The notes under the pieces: model-generated
Databases searched by the model: none
Told to the model about the DNA's origin: nothing
Seen by the model: only the letters and a program-made list of their open reading frames with translations
Source of the DNA: Streblospio benedicti
Taxonomy: Eukaryota > Annelida > Polychaeta > Spionida > Spionidae
Reading direction: 5' to 3'
DNA: 64,000 bases
Assembly (NCBI GenBank): GCA_019095985.1
Contig: CM032666.1
Span: 43,954,826-44,018,825 of the forward strand
Shown: piece after piece, positions 51,246 to 62,965 of the stretch
Position numbering within the stretch: the first letter of the stretch is position 1
How the letters are laid out: each line of letters begins with the position of its first letter
Program-made: the position numbers and the translations under genes

Positions 51246-53209
51246 TTGAATCAGTCAGCTCTGAAGACGTGGGCCTACAGTTTGCACATGTGTAGTAAAT
51301 TAGCCAAAGCCATTGAAGACATGAGTGACTTTGATAAAGGTGATAAAATGATCCATAAAGAAGAAATGCCATACCGAATCAATGGTGACAAAGAAGATAG
51401 AAAGAAATTGAAAGAAAAGATTGAGTACAGCATCAATGTTTTTCAAATGGATGATGATGATGATTATGATGATGATGCAAAAAATCAGAACCAGGATCTG
51501 ATTAACATTGTAACTGGTAAGATTGCTTCCAAATCTGTAAATGTGGATAGCAGCATTGCAATTGGTGAAAGACAAGCATGCGAGTTTGAAGCATCTTGGC
51601 CAGATGGTTTTTATGAACCTATAAGCAAAAAAGTCGTTGTCATGTCGGATGGAAGCAATCACATCACAGCAAACCAAAAGCCTGTATTTGACACAGCGCT
51701 CATATATTCAAGAATTCTATGCTTACAAACTGTCCGCAACATTGATCTCCCAGATGTGTTCAAGTATGAATTGGCTCCTGTGCCAACTTCTTTATTTGAG
51801 GATAATGGAGACATGCGGATAACAAAGTCCAAGTCAACATTAAAGCGTCAGTTACAAATTACAAGCAACAAAATAGTACATACTCCAGATGTAATGATTA
51901 TAGACAGGTGTGCCATGTTTTGGGTAATTTCATATCCTTTGAAAGGTACTGTTGGGGACTTTGTTAAGAATGTTGTGACACACATTGTCAAATTACTTCA
52001 AACTTGTGAAGTTCATCTCATATTTGATCGGTATTATGCTGACAGCATAAAGGCATTTACCCGACAAACACGAGCTTCCAAAATTGCTAGCAGACAGCAC
52101 TGCCTTTCACTCAGTACTCCTCCCCCCCTCAGAAGGTTCTTTTAACTGTTACACACAACAAAGTGCAACTGATCAATTTGATAGGCGAGTATCTACAGGA
52201 ACATATGCATGAGTTTCCAGATACTGGGACCAAATTGATTTTTACTGGGTCTAATCCCATTCCCGTTGAATTCTTCCAAAACAGAGTTCTCAATAGACCT
52301 GAATTACGAACCACTCATGAAGAAGCAGACGTGATAATAGTACAAAGAATGGTTCATTTAGCCTCCAAGGTGGACAACATCAAGGTTGTGTGTGATGACA
52401 CGGATGTTTTTGTTTTGTTAATGTATTTCTATGTAACAGAAAAATTAGTATGCAATGTTTACATGGAAAATACTAGTGCTCCAAAAGTTGTTATTGATAT
52501 TCGTGCATCAGTTGATAATAACAAAGTGTTGATATGCAATCTGCCAGCTGCACATGCATTGTCAGGTTGTGACACAACATCATCCTTGTTTGGCATAGGT
52601 AAAACTACAATTGTGAAAGTTTTAAAATCTGGTCTATCACTTTCAAGTCTTGGCAATATTGTTTCTGATATAGATATAGTTCTTGAGGAATCAAGTAGGT
52701 TTATATGTCAATGTTACATGTTTGGCTCAGTTAATGGTGGCACAATGTCAGATTTTAGATATCAAATATGGACACATAAAATGGCGAGAAAGAACATCAC
52801 CTCAGCCCCAGAACTGAAGTCCATACCTCCTACAAGTGAAGCTTTTAAACAGCATGTACTAAGAGCACACAATCAGACAATCATATGGAAATCAGCATTA
52901 CTACAAGATCCACCGCAGTTGGAACGTGCAGAATTTGGTTGGGTCAAGGATAGTTCAAATGAATTTGTTCCTTTGATGGTGCCACATGGAATCGAGGCTG
53001 CACCAGACTCTGCATTAAAATTAATTAGGTGTGGTTGTTGCTCATCACTACCTTGCAAATCACCACGATGCACGTGTTTTGTTGCAAAACTATCGTGCTC
53101 TGTATTTTGCTCGTGTGCAGGTTCTGATGACTGCTGCAATGAATGCACAAAACAAAAAAATGCTGTTGATAATGACTCAGATATTGAAAATGAAATAGTT
53201 GAAGATTAG
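51246..53209 (+). CDS. Transposon protein with XPG/FEN-like nuclease and Cys-rich C-terminus
   Basis: Two overlapping frames (51246-52145 and about 52110-53209) together cover roughly 650 codons. The first has EFEASWPDGFYEPISKK, FDTALIYSRIL and ELAPVPTSLFEDNGDMRI; the second has KVQLINLIGEYL, HEEADVIIVQRM, KVVCDDTDVFVLL, HALSGCDTTSSLFGIGK and a tail of about 16 Cys. EEAD...DDTD and GCD...GIGK match the acidic catalytic set and helix-hairpin-like motif of XPG/FEN nucleases. The frame change falls at a run of seven C (52122-52128), consistent with a one-base change or a sequencing error. No ATG start is certain. Proteins with this wording are common but uncharacterised in fish, cnidarian and mollusc genomes. 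Confidence 0.85.
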
Positions 53210-53506
53210 AAAGTAACAAGACCTTTATTGCATTCTGATAATTTAATTGTAATGGTAAATATATTTCAAAATATTTGGTCACTCTTATCCAAGCATGTAC
53301 GTTTCAAATTGATAAGACCAAATACTATTCATTTAGTGTGTACTACCATCAAAATAGTGGAACCTTGATTATGTGAATAAATATATCAGTTATACAAATA
53401 TTACCTTTCTAATGTATAAATTCACTGGAAAACATACATGTAGTTTGATTTTGTATACGAATTTGCAGACGTGCTGTAATATTGTTGACAAATTGCAGTT
53501 ATATAT

Positions 53507-53937
53507 TAGTGTAGTGGCAGCCATCTTGAATAATTAAAGATGAACAATTTCATATCTTTCATTATCATTTGAATGGCTTACTTGCCTTCAAAATTATAAA
53601 TCTTGACATGTTATATACACTTATAGGTACATTATGACAATCAGAATCAATAATCTTGAAAATTACGCAATAATGTGGCGGCCATCTTGAATAAGTAAGT
53701 AAGTTTTGGTTATATGTGTTTATAATTGGTTTCAATGGTTTCTGGCTCTTGGAAAACATATATTTTGATATATTATACACAATTGTAGATAAATTATAAC
53801 CTTATGAATCGATCATCCTAAAATTGCGCAATCCCACGGCGGCCATCTTGAATAACTAATTTTCCCCAAGGGTGACAAGGTGGCACCCGGCAGATTTGAA
53901 TTCGGCACCCTCAAATTAGTCAGAATCAATCATAAAA
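53507..53937 (-). repeat. Right terminal inverted repeat, built of 161-bp units
   Basis: The mirror motif GGCGGCCATCTTGAATAA starts at 53677 and 53839, with a one-base variant (GGCAGCC...) at 53516; spacings are 161 and 162 bp. The outer 170 bp match the left end closely, while the innermost unit has diverged more. Confidence 0.9.
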
Positions 53938-54244
53938 AGCTGGAAGACCTAACATCTTCGTAGATGTAGAAGTACGTAATCAAGAGAATGAATGGCTTGA
54001 ACATATTCATGGGATTATACTGGATAGGAATGGAGCATTGCAAGAATTGCCAATCACATAATCCGGGTTCTTTTCAAAGAAGCAGCCTTTGGAAGACATC
54101 AGACCTGCAGCAACCATTGGAGTATTTCCTGTGCTTCCTGAGAAGGCTGCATCTATGGCTATGCAAAAGCATGCAATGCTCATGATCATGAAAGCTACCG
54201 AATTTGTCAATCCTGGTCAAATTCCAGTAATTGTTGGTGACTGC

Positions 54245-54545
54245 CCTCTTTATGCTCAACAGAAGAAGTGTCAGTGGGCATACCCTGAAGATGTTGGAGA
54301 ACACAAAATAGTAAGTTTCATTGGATTCTTACACATTGAGATGGCTTCTCAAGAATGTGGGGGGAAGTTGCTTGCTGGATCTGGCTGGGAAAAGAATTTT
54401 TGAGAAAGGAAAGGTCTTCACACATGGCACCGCCAAGTCGCTTCTAGGTGGTTCAAATGTGAAATGCACACGATATGCATATCAGCTCACTTTGGCATTT
54501 TTACATATGCTAAAGTCAAAAGAAGCTTTATTGGTAGGAGTACTT
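54245..54545 (+). repeat. Segment repeated 1 kb downstream, copy 1
   Basis: GATGTTGGAGAACACAAAAT and the following 200 bp, encoding the HIEMA region of the old transposon protein, recur at 55246-55480 with many small differences. Confidence 0.8.
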
Positions 54546-55245
54546 CATCATTAGATGTTTGAATTTGAAGCCAATTGATGTTTGGGAAGGAGTGTCTCCA
54601 TCCAGGCTCCCATAATTTGGAATTAATCTATTTAATTTTGAATCCTTATATTCTGACATTGAACAAATAAGTTAGCATTTAATTCATGGTTTTTGGATAT
54701 GTTTACACCAATGTTCCTGTGTTCCTCAGAAATGTATCTAAGTCTTTCCTTTTAAAGTTGCCTTTCAATAAAAAAAATAAATTGTCTTCTCTTATACTCT
54801 TGTAACACATTTCTCATAAGATTAAATGAACACTTCCTCATTTGTTGTACCAATCTATTATTAAATTCAATTCTTGAAGTACCATAGTGAAAATTTAAAC
54901 GAAAACCATTAGGGATAATCCTCTCTTGTAGACATTTTTTTATAAATTTACTGAAGTAGAATCTTGTCTTATTAAATGTTAATAATGCAAACCGTATCCA
55001 CATCTGTCCTTGTTCTTCTGGTATAAAAGTATTCCTCAACGTATATTTCAGAAATGAAATTTATTTTTGCTTACAAGTCTTCTCATGATGATTTGAAAGT
55101 CACAGCTTTTGAAAATGATATAAATAAAATGTAAAAACTGTACCCGCATCTATTGATTATAAACAAATTTAATGATAATTAAGATGAGATGCAATAATAA
55201 AATAAATTTATATTGTCTATTGAAAAGAAGAAGAATTATATAAGG

Positions 55246-55480
55246 AAGAAGTTTAGTGGGCAAAGACGATGTTGGAGAACACAAAATAAAAAGTTTCATT
55301 CATTCTTATACATTGAGATGGCTTTCAAGAATTTGGGGGGGAAGTTGCTTGCAGTGGATCTGGGGGGAAAAGAATTTGAGAAAGGAAAGGTCTTTTGGGG
55401 GGCCAAGTCGAATTCGAGGTGGTTCAAATTTGAAATTATCGATATGCATTCAACTTTAAATATTTTTTACATGTGCTAAA
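55246..55480 (+). repeat. Segment repeated, copy 2
   Basis: Second copy of the HIEMA-coding segment of the old transposon, more degraded and with extra G runs (GGGGGGG). Between the copies (54560-55245) is AT-rich sequence with a minus-strand frame (54752-55039) that looks like another retroelement remnant, so the duplication may have come with a nested insertion or from two fused copies. Confidence 0.75.
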
Positions 55481-57475
55481 ACTTAAAGCATACAACGAAT
55501 ACCTGGATGCTATCCCTATTGGCCCCCCGTGAGCCAATTGGTGTGTTTGGGAAAGAGACTACTCCATCCAGGCTCCCATTACAGTACGGGAGAACCGTCA
55601 CAGACTACTTGCTCACTACTTGCCAATTTGTTTGTGGAAAAAGATCAGGAGACTGGTGTTTGACGCTCAATGCATTAGAAGATCTTTGCCCTGGTTCTTT
55701 GTATTTGCCATACACAAATTAGGCCAGGTGGCTTCCTGTGTTCCTTAGAGACATGGCAACTCTCCCAGATGTTCATCCTGGTGTTCAGCATGCCTTTGTG
55801 AATGGGAAATTTGTGGTCCAACGTAGTAGCAAGAAATTCTCACCATGGCACATTCGATCAAAGTCAGGAACATAGCATAAAGTTCCTTAAAGAAGACAGT
55901 GATGCTAAAGGGAAATATGCTCAACAGGAAGAGAAAGATGTAATAGAACTGAAAAGTCAGAAGTATTACGTCTTACTGAAGAATTTGAAAGTGCATGTCT
56001 CTTAGCACCAGCTAGAAAGGTCAGCATTGAACACCCTGAAGCATCAGAAACTGAACAAAACAAGTTTCTGGTCACCTTAGAGGAATGCTTGAAGTCGTTG
56101 AGGATGGTCGAGCTATCAATCCCTTCAAGGAGATGGGATCGGATCTTGTAACATTAGACTCTGTGAAATTATGGATCCAGAAATCATCAAGAGCTTGAAT
56201 GAGGCATCAAGTAAGGGAAAGGAAATGTACGATGAGTTTGTGAAGGACAGGATAGAACAGGCAACCAAGCCGTTGTCTGATATAATCCCAAGGGTGAAGA
56301 TGTACACCTTCAGCAACCAGCCACCTGTTGACCTACGAAAAAAAGGTGTAAACAAAAAGTCACATCCTATAAGGCAAATACTGCACTTGTAACAAAGCTC
56401 TTCTATCTCTCAAAGCTAGACCAGACGCTGATATTGATGACTTTTTGTCATGAGAATCAGAGGGAGCCTCCATCATTATGTGACCAAGGAAAAATGATCA
56501 CTGGCACGAAATCTGCTCACGGATGCCTGCCTGGGAATGCCTGAACCTGGGCGCTCTGCTGCTGCAAGACAAGCCACAGTTGTTGTTCTTGATATGGCAG
56601 CAGTCATTCACATGATAAAGCCACAAAGAGCCAAGGTGTTTGGGGATTACACCAAAACCATCTGATACCATTCTTTGAGAAACAGATCACCAACAACACC
56701 ACAAGGGTGGATGCTGGGACACATATCTAGAAGACAGCTTAAAGCTTCAAACAAGAGAAAAACGTTCAGCAGCAGTTGGGAGAAGGTTGAACAGAGTATC
56801 AGAATTGATTCCTCTGCCAAAGGGAGCCGAGTGGCAGAAATTTTGAAGGAGACCCCGAATAAAGACCAACTCTTCCGCTTCCTAAGCAGTGAATTAGAGA
56901 AGAATTCTGAAGGGGCTAGGTATCATCTTCTAAACCAAAAGCTGATCTTGTTCTTAGCAACAAGCCAACAGATTTGTCTGACCCTCTCCTTGCAAGCAGG
57001 AAGAAGCAGTCATAGCATGATGCTGCATCTTTCGCATGCATCTAGGGAAGGACATGATAAGGCATACATACGTATTGTAGACACTGATGTTGTGGTTTTA
57101 GCCATACATTTCTTTTGCCCAGCTAGAACTTGAAGAGTTATGGATTGGATTTGGTGCTGGGAAAAGCTTCAGAGAAATGCCAATACAATATCATTGTCAG
57201 ATCACTAGGACCCCAAGTATCTTATGCTATGCCATTCTTCATTCATACACTGGATGTGACATAACATCAGCTATGTTTGCCATTGGTAAGAAAAGTGCGT
57301 GGAAGATATGGCAAGCGTTTCCACACATTTCACCACTACCTCTGTGCTTTTGTTTGATGATCCTCAACTGCAAATCAAATCTGTTCATATGCAGCACCTC
57401 GAGAGATTCACGGTCTGAAAGTGGATGTTTGATGAGTGGTGCAATACAGCATCTCATATTCGAGCGAGAGCCCAC

Positions 57476-58148
57476 TCCGGACCAGACAGCCGATTTCTCC
57501 CTGGAATGCGCGGCAGGTGCGGATCGTCTAGCCTTCGGGGATGATGCTCGATTCGCTTTGCTTTGTGGGAGAAGACTCGGCGGCCCCGATGAGATCTCGC
57601 TTATATGAACCGCTGATTGTCTATGTTCTCTTATTTGTGTTGTTAAACGTGACCGTGAAAGGTCCGTTTTGCTAAGTAAGTTCTAATAAGATCCAAAAGT
57701 GACTATTGTTTCATCCTTTATTTTATTCTTCAAATATTAGTGACCGCAATCTTAACTATTTAAACACACAACTTATACACTTGACGCGTTACAACGTTAT
57801 TGATCTTGTCTAATTGGCTAGCCTGATGTTTTCAGCTGCCTTTAGTCTGCGGCTAGAGTGCCGAGTCTATGGTGCTCTCTCGTTGTAAGGTGCCAATGTG
57901 TACATCCTACTCATATTTATACCCTTTTTTTGCTGACGTAGTCAACTGCTGGATCAGCATAATATTGTACATGTTCCATCATGTCTTGAGGCAAGGTCTA
58001 TTTCTAGCCCTTCCCACGCAAAACATGACGTCTCATGGAGATTTCCAGGGAATCCTGGCCTTGTGTTTTGTTGTTCTTGGGAAATGCCTGCAGGGAATAC
58101 CTGCTTGACATTGTATCATGAGCAAGACAATTGTGTGGTCATGACACA
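57476..58148. other. Flank before the assembly gap
   Basis: A short GC-rich patch (57460-57610) differs sharply in composition from both sides and shows no frame that I recognise. The remainder is AT-rich without a supported gene. Confidence 0.45.
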
Positions 58149-58248
58149 NNNNNNNNNNNNNNNNNNNNNNNNNNNNNNNNNNNNNNNNNNNNNNNNNNNN
58201 NNNNNNNNNNNNNNNNNNNNNNNNNNNNNNNNNNNNNNNNNNNNNNNN
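58149..58248. other. Assembly gap (100 N)
   Basis: Exactly 100 unknown bases, the conventional length for a gap of unknown size. Sequence left and right of it need not be adjacent in the genome. Confidence 0.99.
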
Positions 58249-61200
58249 AATTTGGATCTGTTACACGTTCATACAGATACAGAATAATATGAGTATCAAT
58301 CATTCACATTTTAGAGGTAGATATAAGATGTCGAGATTTCAGAAGAAAGGGTGTCCACATAATCAATTTGTATTTGAAATATCTATGTAACCGTATGTTC
58401 TCTGTGTTTTATTTATAAATGTACCTAAATGTTGTGTCTTTTTGGTTTACAAAAATCACATCTAATTATTGCTATAAACATGAAAAGTCCACGTACTTTT
58501 TGCGTCGCTTCAGCAGCTGAAGCGAAAGCCTTGTGTTTCGTTTGTTTGTAACTATGTATGTGTGTTTGCATGTATCTATGTATGTATGTTTGTCTCCGGA
58601 TAAGCTAGAGCTTTTACGCTTCGCCCTATTTTGTTCAAACTTTACACAACTATTTGGTATGACGCAACACCAAAGTGATTCGATTTTGGACACTTCGTCA
58701 ATTAAAATGTGCTTTCCATAGTGCCATTTTGCGTCCATTTGCAACATTTTCTGCAATAGTTTTGTTGATGCTTGTGAGAAAGCATTCAAACTTTGTAAAA
58801 TTCTTACATGCCTACTGAAAATTAACTATATTCAATTTTGGCTCTTTGCCAATTAGAGTTTACCTTTCAGGGGGCCATTTTAATTATTTTTCTTTCTATT
58901 TTTCCACTATAGTTTCAATACTGTTCGAAACATGACCATCGAATTGACATATATCGTATATAGACAGGAAATATCTTATTATATAGTGATTATGTTATAT
59001 AATGGGTTCAACAAATATTTCTTATGCAAAAACCCCCCAAACAAACCGGGACACGGCAGACCAGAAAAGAGACACCAATGACACACGCCAAGGTCAAAAT
59101 GGACCTAACTACCACACGTTAACACGTGCATCACGTGGGTATGATTGATTGGACAGATTATAGACTTACCATAATAATCAGGAATCCCTATAAGGTCATT
59201 GCTGCAAAGAAACCCCCATCTCCTACACGAGAACCTATAGACTAGATATCACGTTGTAATTACAAACGTTGCTCTTGGTCTTGATAGTTAATCCATTTAA
59301 ATCACATGTTAGAGGCCTATACGTAGCTTGCATTTGTTATCACTTGTATTTCATAACACATGCATGGGCTCCTAAACTTTGAACCTTTTATACGGTAAAA
59401 ATAAATCACAAAACCACCCCACAGGTTTATTTTTGCCGAGATAATCTCGTCATCAGGTCTGCACGTCCACATTTCCACTACTGATCAACAATTGCTGCTT
59501 CCTAGTCATGGAAATGCGTTGCAAATCTTGATAACAGGCATTTTTTTGTAAAACTATAACGGGCAAGCAAAACATGATTTGACATACACTCACAGTATAT
59601 AACGAAGTTTCCATCTCTTTATCTAAGTGTTATGAATTCAGCACGGGTCAAAGCCAGAGGCGACCACTAGTATTGCTATATTCGAACAGCCATATTCAAA
59701 CATGAATGTAACTCACAGTACTTATTTCACAATGACATTTTAGATTGTATGATTTTGTTGGTCAATCTTCGTGATTATTTTTGTGCACTTTTGGTGTCAA
59801 AGTTAACGTCAACACCGCACATCCTCATGTAGAGTCACAGTAAAGTAGAATGACCTGATTTGACCACTGCTGGTTTCCAATAACGTACCAGTAAGTCAAC
59901 GGGTGCAGACGGCTGATAAAACCCCAGTGCACCGGCATGATCCCGACTGGATCTGATAATCTAGGTGAATCCTGGAGTCCTGAAGTGGATCTGTGTGATT
60001 ATGGATCTACGACCTCGGCAACCTTGGTCAATCGGCCTTACTATACTGATATGGAAGCTGTGTACACATGTAATCGATTACATATATGACCTAAACTAAG
60101 ACTACACTACTGGCTATATAACAGCTTACGCAAACCTTTTACATAGCATACGCCATGTTTCTTCAGTGTTTCATATACCCGTCCATTTTTGGGCTACGGG
60201 ACACACAGTCACAGACTCAAGTCACACACGGTAGAATCATCGCGGATGCCACGTGAAACAGATCTGTGGAAGTAGTGTAGTCTCTGCTTGGTTCATATAA
60301 TTTATCACAAAAACAGCCAAGCGGTTGCGTACTTTAATTATACCTGTACACAATGTATGAATAAGAAATGGCATGTAGCATCTTATACTATTTCTTGTAT
60401 ATTGATACAATATATATATTTTTACTTGTATAGAAGGTTCAACCAGCTGAAACTTATACTTTCCGGACATAGCTTTTTCACTTTACTTTTGAAAACACTT
60501 TTCGTGTGCTAAAAATACCCGTGGCCAAATTGGAAATAAGTATGAGCAATAAGTGTATTTAAACTGCAAATAGCGTAAATATAGCACAGTGCGTGCACAA
60601 AACTAGGAAGGAACAAACGTAAAAAAAAACTACTAAGTAAATAGGAAGCTTTTTCCCGGTAGTAATCATACAGAAATGCGTGTTATATATATATCAGTTA
60701 TATGTGAGCATAAAAATATGCATTGAACATTCGATGAATAGAATCTATTGCGTTCAAAAGAAAGTCTTATGGATTAATCATGTCCAGGCACGTTTTGTAA
60801 TTATCGCCAAAAGCTAATCTCACTCATTGCCATTGGCAAAGGCGGCAGCAATACAGTGGGGAGACATTCAGACACACGTTCACAAGACCATACATATAAC
60901 ACATACACACAGCTAAAATGCTTGCAACAAATAAACCATTATGCGCTTAAAACCACATCTATGCTTCAATAATACAGGTCTTAAAATAAAGAAAAAGAAA
61001 AAAAAAAGAAAAATGGTGTTATTATTGGAGGCGTTTCAAGGGGTTTTCACCGTTTTAGGGACTGTGTTTATTTGTGCAAGGATTATGGTGTAGCCGCATG
61101 GCTTCTGTTTATCGTATGCGCCATTGTGTATACGCTACCAGCATTGTTTGTAAAACATACACAGCAAGGTGTTTCTGGTCAAGTGGTCACTCCAACGATA

Positions 61201-62696
61201 ACGCTGGCGACCATCGCGTTCCTAAAAGTAGAACCTCTCACAATGCAACAAGGGGGCTCAGCCGCTAACAGCGACAGTTCTGTATCAGTTTTAAATTCTG
61301 CTGTGGTGTGTTTTCTTCCGGACACTATCTATATGCGTAAATCTGTAAGTCCGCCCTCTGATAAAAACCTAAAATAAACCCCAAAATTAAAAACAACAAC
61401 AACAACAACAACACCCCTCCCTAAAAATGCACACATACAATATGTTTAAATATAAGTATGTTATGTGATAATGATAATCATGTATACTGTAGGCCTGTAA
61501 CACTGCATACTAAAATAACGGAAAAGATATCCATACGAGTAGCATCTGTTAAGCTTGAAAACATAAAAAAACACCTTTAAAGCCAGCACTGGGGCCTACA
61601 CCCCCAATTAAAGTGACAATTTAGCTCACAGTCCGCAAATTCACGGGTGCAGATACGGAGCCTGGCGGCTGTAGGGGCATACGTAGGTCTCTGATAGGCA
61701 GATACGGGCATGCGCTATGCACCCTTTTCATAAGACTATGATTTCCCCCACGAGTTTTCGTCATACATATGTGTGCGAGCATTTGCGAGTAAAAAAACCG
61801 TCATGAAATACTGTGAGCGTCGTACCCTCCCCCTTTTCCAAAAACCTGGATCTGCCAGTGGTGTTGAAATGAGTCAAAATCCAATACTCACCTATGTTAT
61901 TAACTGTAAAATGACCGCTAAAAGTCTAATCGGTCAGCACAAGATCACTGACCAAAGTGTTTCCATCGAGGTTATATGACTTTACTCGAACCAAAAATAT
62001 AAATGTGACTGACACCAATATCATTATTGTACACCGCAGGACCTCACTAAGCCGATGAAGTAATGCAGAAAGCACCTGAGAGTAAGGGCATTGAAAAAAA
62101 ATTACTGGTGACTGGCCGTGACTTACGCTGCACCTGATTAATCAGGGTGATACTCGGTTAATACCTTTCAAGGAGCATGGAACAAGGCATCGGGCCGGCT
62201 TTTACGTGTAAATGCTCATGTGCGTCAGAGCTGAGGGTAACATTGAACACCCAATAGGTTGTTGTTTGATTACAGTAGTTATAAGTGAGTATTTAGCCTA
62301 TTTAGTACATCCCATCCTCATCTGTTCTGGGTTTATTAATCAATACACAAGTTACTTGTTGTAAGACTGCTCAAAAGCACCCGTGAAAGATCCGTGAACA
62401 AGCGACGGTACACTTTTTATAGTGACGTCCATAGGCGTTAAGAATCGAGTTTCGCAACGTTGATGCGAGTAGCATGGAAAGATTATTGGTTTTGTTTTGT
62501 AACATATACCATGTATTTTCTTTACTGAGATATATGTTTATATATCAAATTCGCTCAAATTATAGCTACATGTATTTTTTTCGAAAACAGTTGCACTTCT
62601 AGCAATGGTGATATTCTAAGCCCCTTTCAAAGTTAAGATGCTAGTACTTGTTGTAGTTGCATAAGTACACTCCCGTGTGATATATACTAGAAAAGT
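58249..62696. other. Long stretch with no supported gene
   Basis: AT-rich, with a (TATG)n-like microsatellite at about 58550-58592 and (AAC)n at about 61390-61412. An open frame at about 60998-61377 contains one hydrophobic stretch (WLLFIVCAIVYTLPALFV) but has no start context, splice partner or known relative, and is probably chance. A 50-codon frame at 59937-60089 was also noted. Confidence 0.45.
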
Positions 62697-62965
62697 GATT
62701 CCGTGGCCGAATGGATAGGGTTCGATTTCCGGTATGGTCTGGTGGTGAGTGTTGGGCAAACTCTCCCCTAATAGGTTGCACACTGCGCCGTGGTACCTAC
62801 CCGTTAAATAGGTACAGGTCAGACAAGCAGCAAATGTTGTATGGGGCCAGTGTTGTATGCTCCCCAGGGAGTTGAGATAGGTAAAACGTTGAGTGCCAAA
62901 GACGCCAATGGCCTGTTGTAAAGTGTCGACTGAGCAGTATAGCCCCTGGATAAACTTCGACATTT
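62697..62965 (+). mobile_element. SINE copy with tRNA-derived head
   Basis: Begins GTGATTCCGTGGCCGAATGG (A-box region) with a B box GGTTCGATTTCC; the region between the boxes is shorter than in the other copy. The body GTGTTGGGCAAACTCTCCCC, CCGTGGTACCTACCCG and AATAGGTACAGGTCA matches the copy at 24380-24556. It ends in a short ACATTT tail repeat, typical of SINE 3' ends. Confidence 0.8.

Larger units (their letters stand above)
50284..53937 (+). mobile_element. Almost whole DNA transposon, XPG-nuclease type (Academ-like)
   Basis: Two long terminal inverted repeats (50284-50715 and 53507-53937, outer ends TTTTATGATTGATTCTGAC and its mirror) enclose one protein gene. The coding region has an XPG/FEN-like nuclease and a Cys-rich tail, the combination I know from the Academ superfamily; that placement is from memory. 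The outer 170 bp of the two ends appear nearly identical by eye, so the insertion is probably young. No matching target duplication was found at these ends (flanks GATG and AGCT). Confidence 0.85.
53938..57475 (+). mobile_element. Old, much broken relative of the same transposon class
   Basis: Pieces of a related protein appear in order in changing frames: VNPGQIPVIVGDCPLYAQQK, HIEMASQECGGKLLAGSGWE (54.1-54.4 kb), RDMATLPDVHPGVQHAF and FVNGKFVVQRSSKKFS (55.75-55.84 kb), then SSAKGSRVAEILKETPNKDQ, RIVDTDVVVLAIHF and SYTGCDITSAMFAIGKKSAW (56.8-57.3 kb). DTDVVVLA and TGCD...IGKK again mark the XPG-like nuclease. Many frameshifts and stops show it is long dead. The first readable piece begins right after the younger element, so that element may have landed inside this one, but the N-terminal part was not found to its left. 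Confidence 0.75.

Noticed and set aside
54752-55039. Minus-strand frame with FSKFIKKCLQERIIPNGFR, like the region before RT in some retroelements
   Set aside because: Too short and without any RT or nuclease motif; mentioned only as part of the old transposon region.
59937-60089. Fifty-codon plus-strand frame containing SATLVNRPYYTDMEAVYTC
   Set aside because: No splice partners, no known relative; could be chance although its composition is coding-like.
60998-61377. Open frame with one hydrophobic stretch, considered as a third membrane scaffold
   Set aside because: No R-C-L-P juxtamembrane exon and no tyrosine-rich exon follow; it ends in a microsatellite.
62697-62775. tRNA gene (GTGGCCGAATGG, GGTTCGATTTCC)
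   Set aside because: Acceptor and anticodon stems do not close and a SINE body follows; it is a tRNA-derived SINE head.
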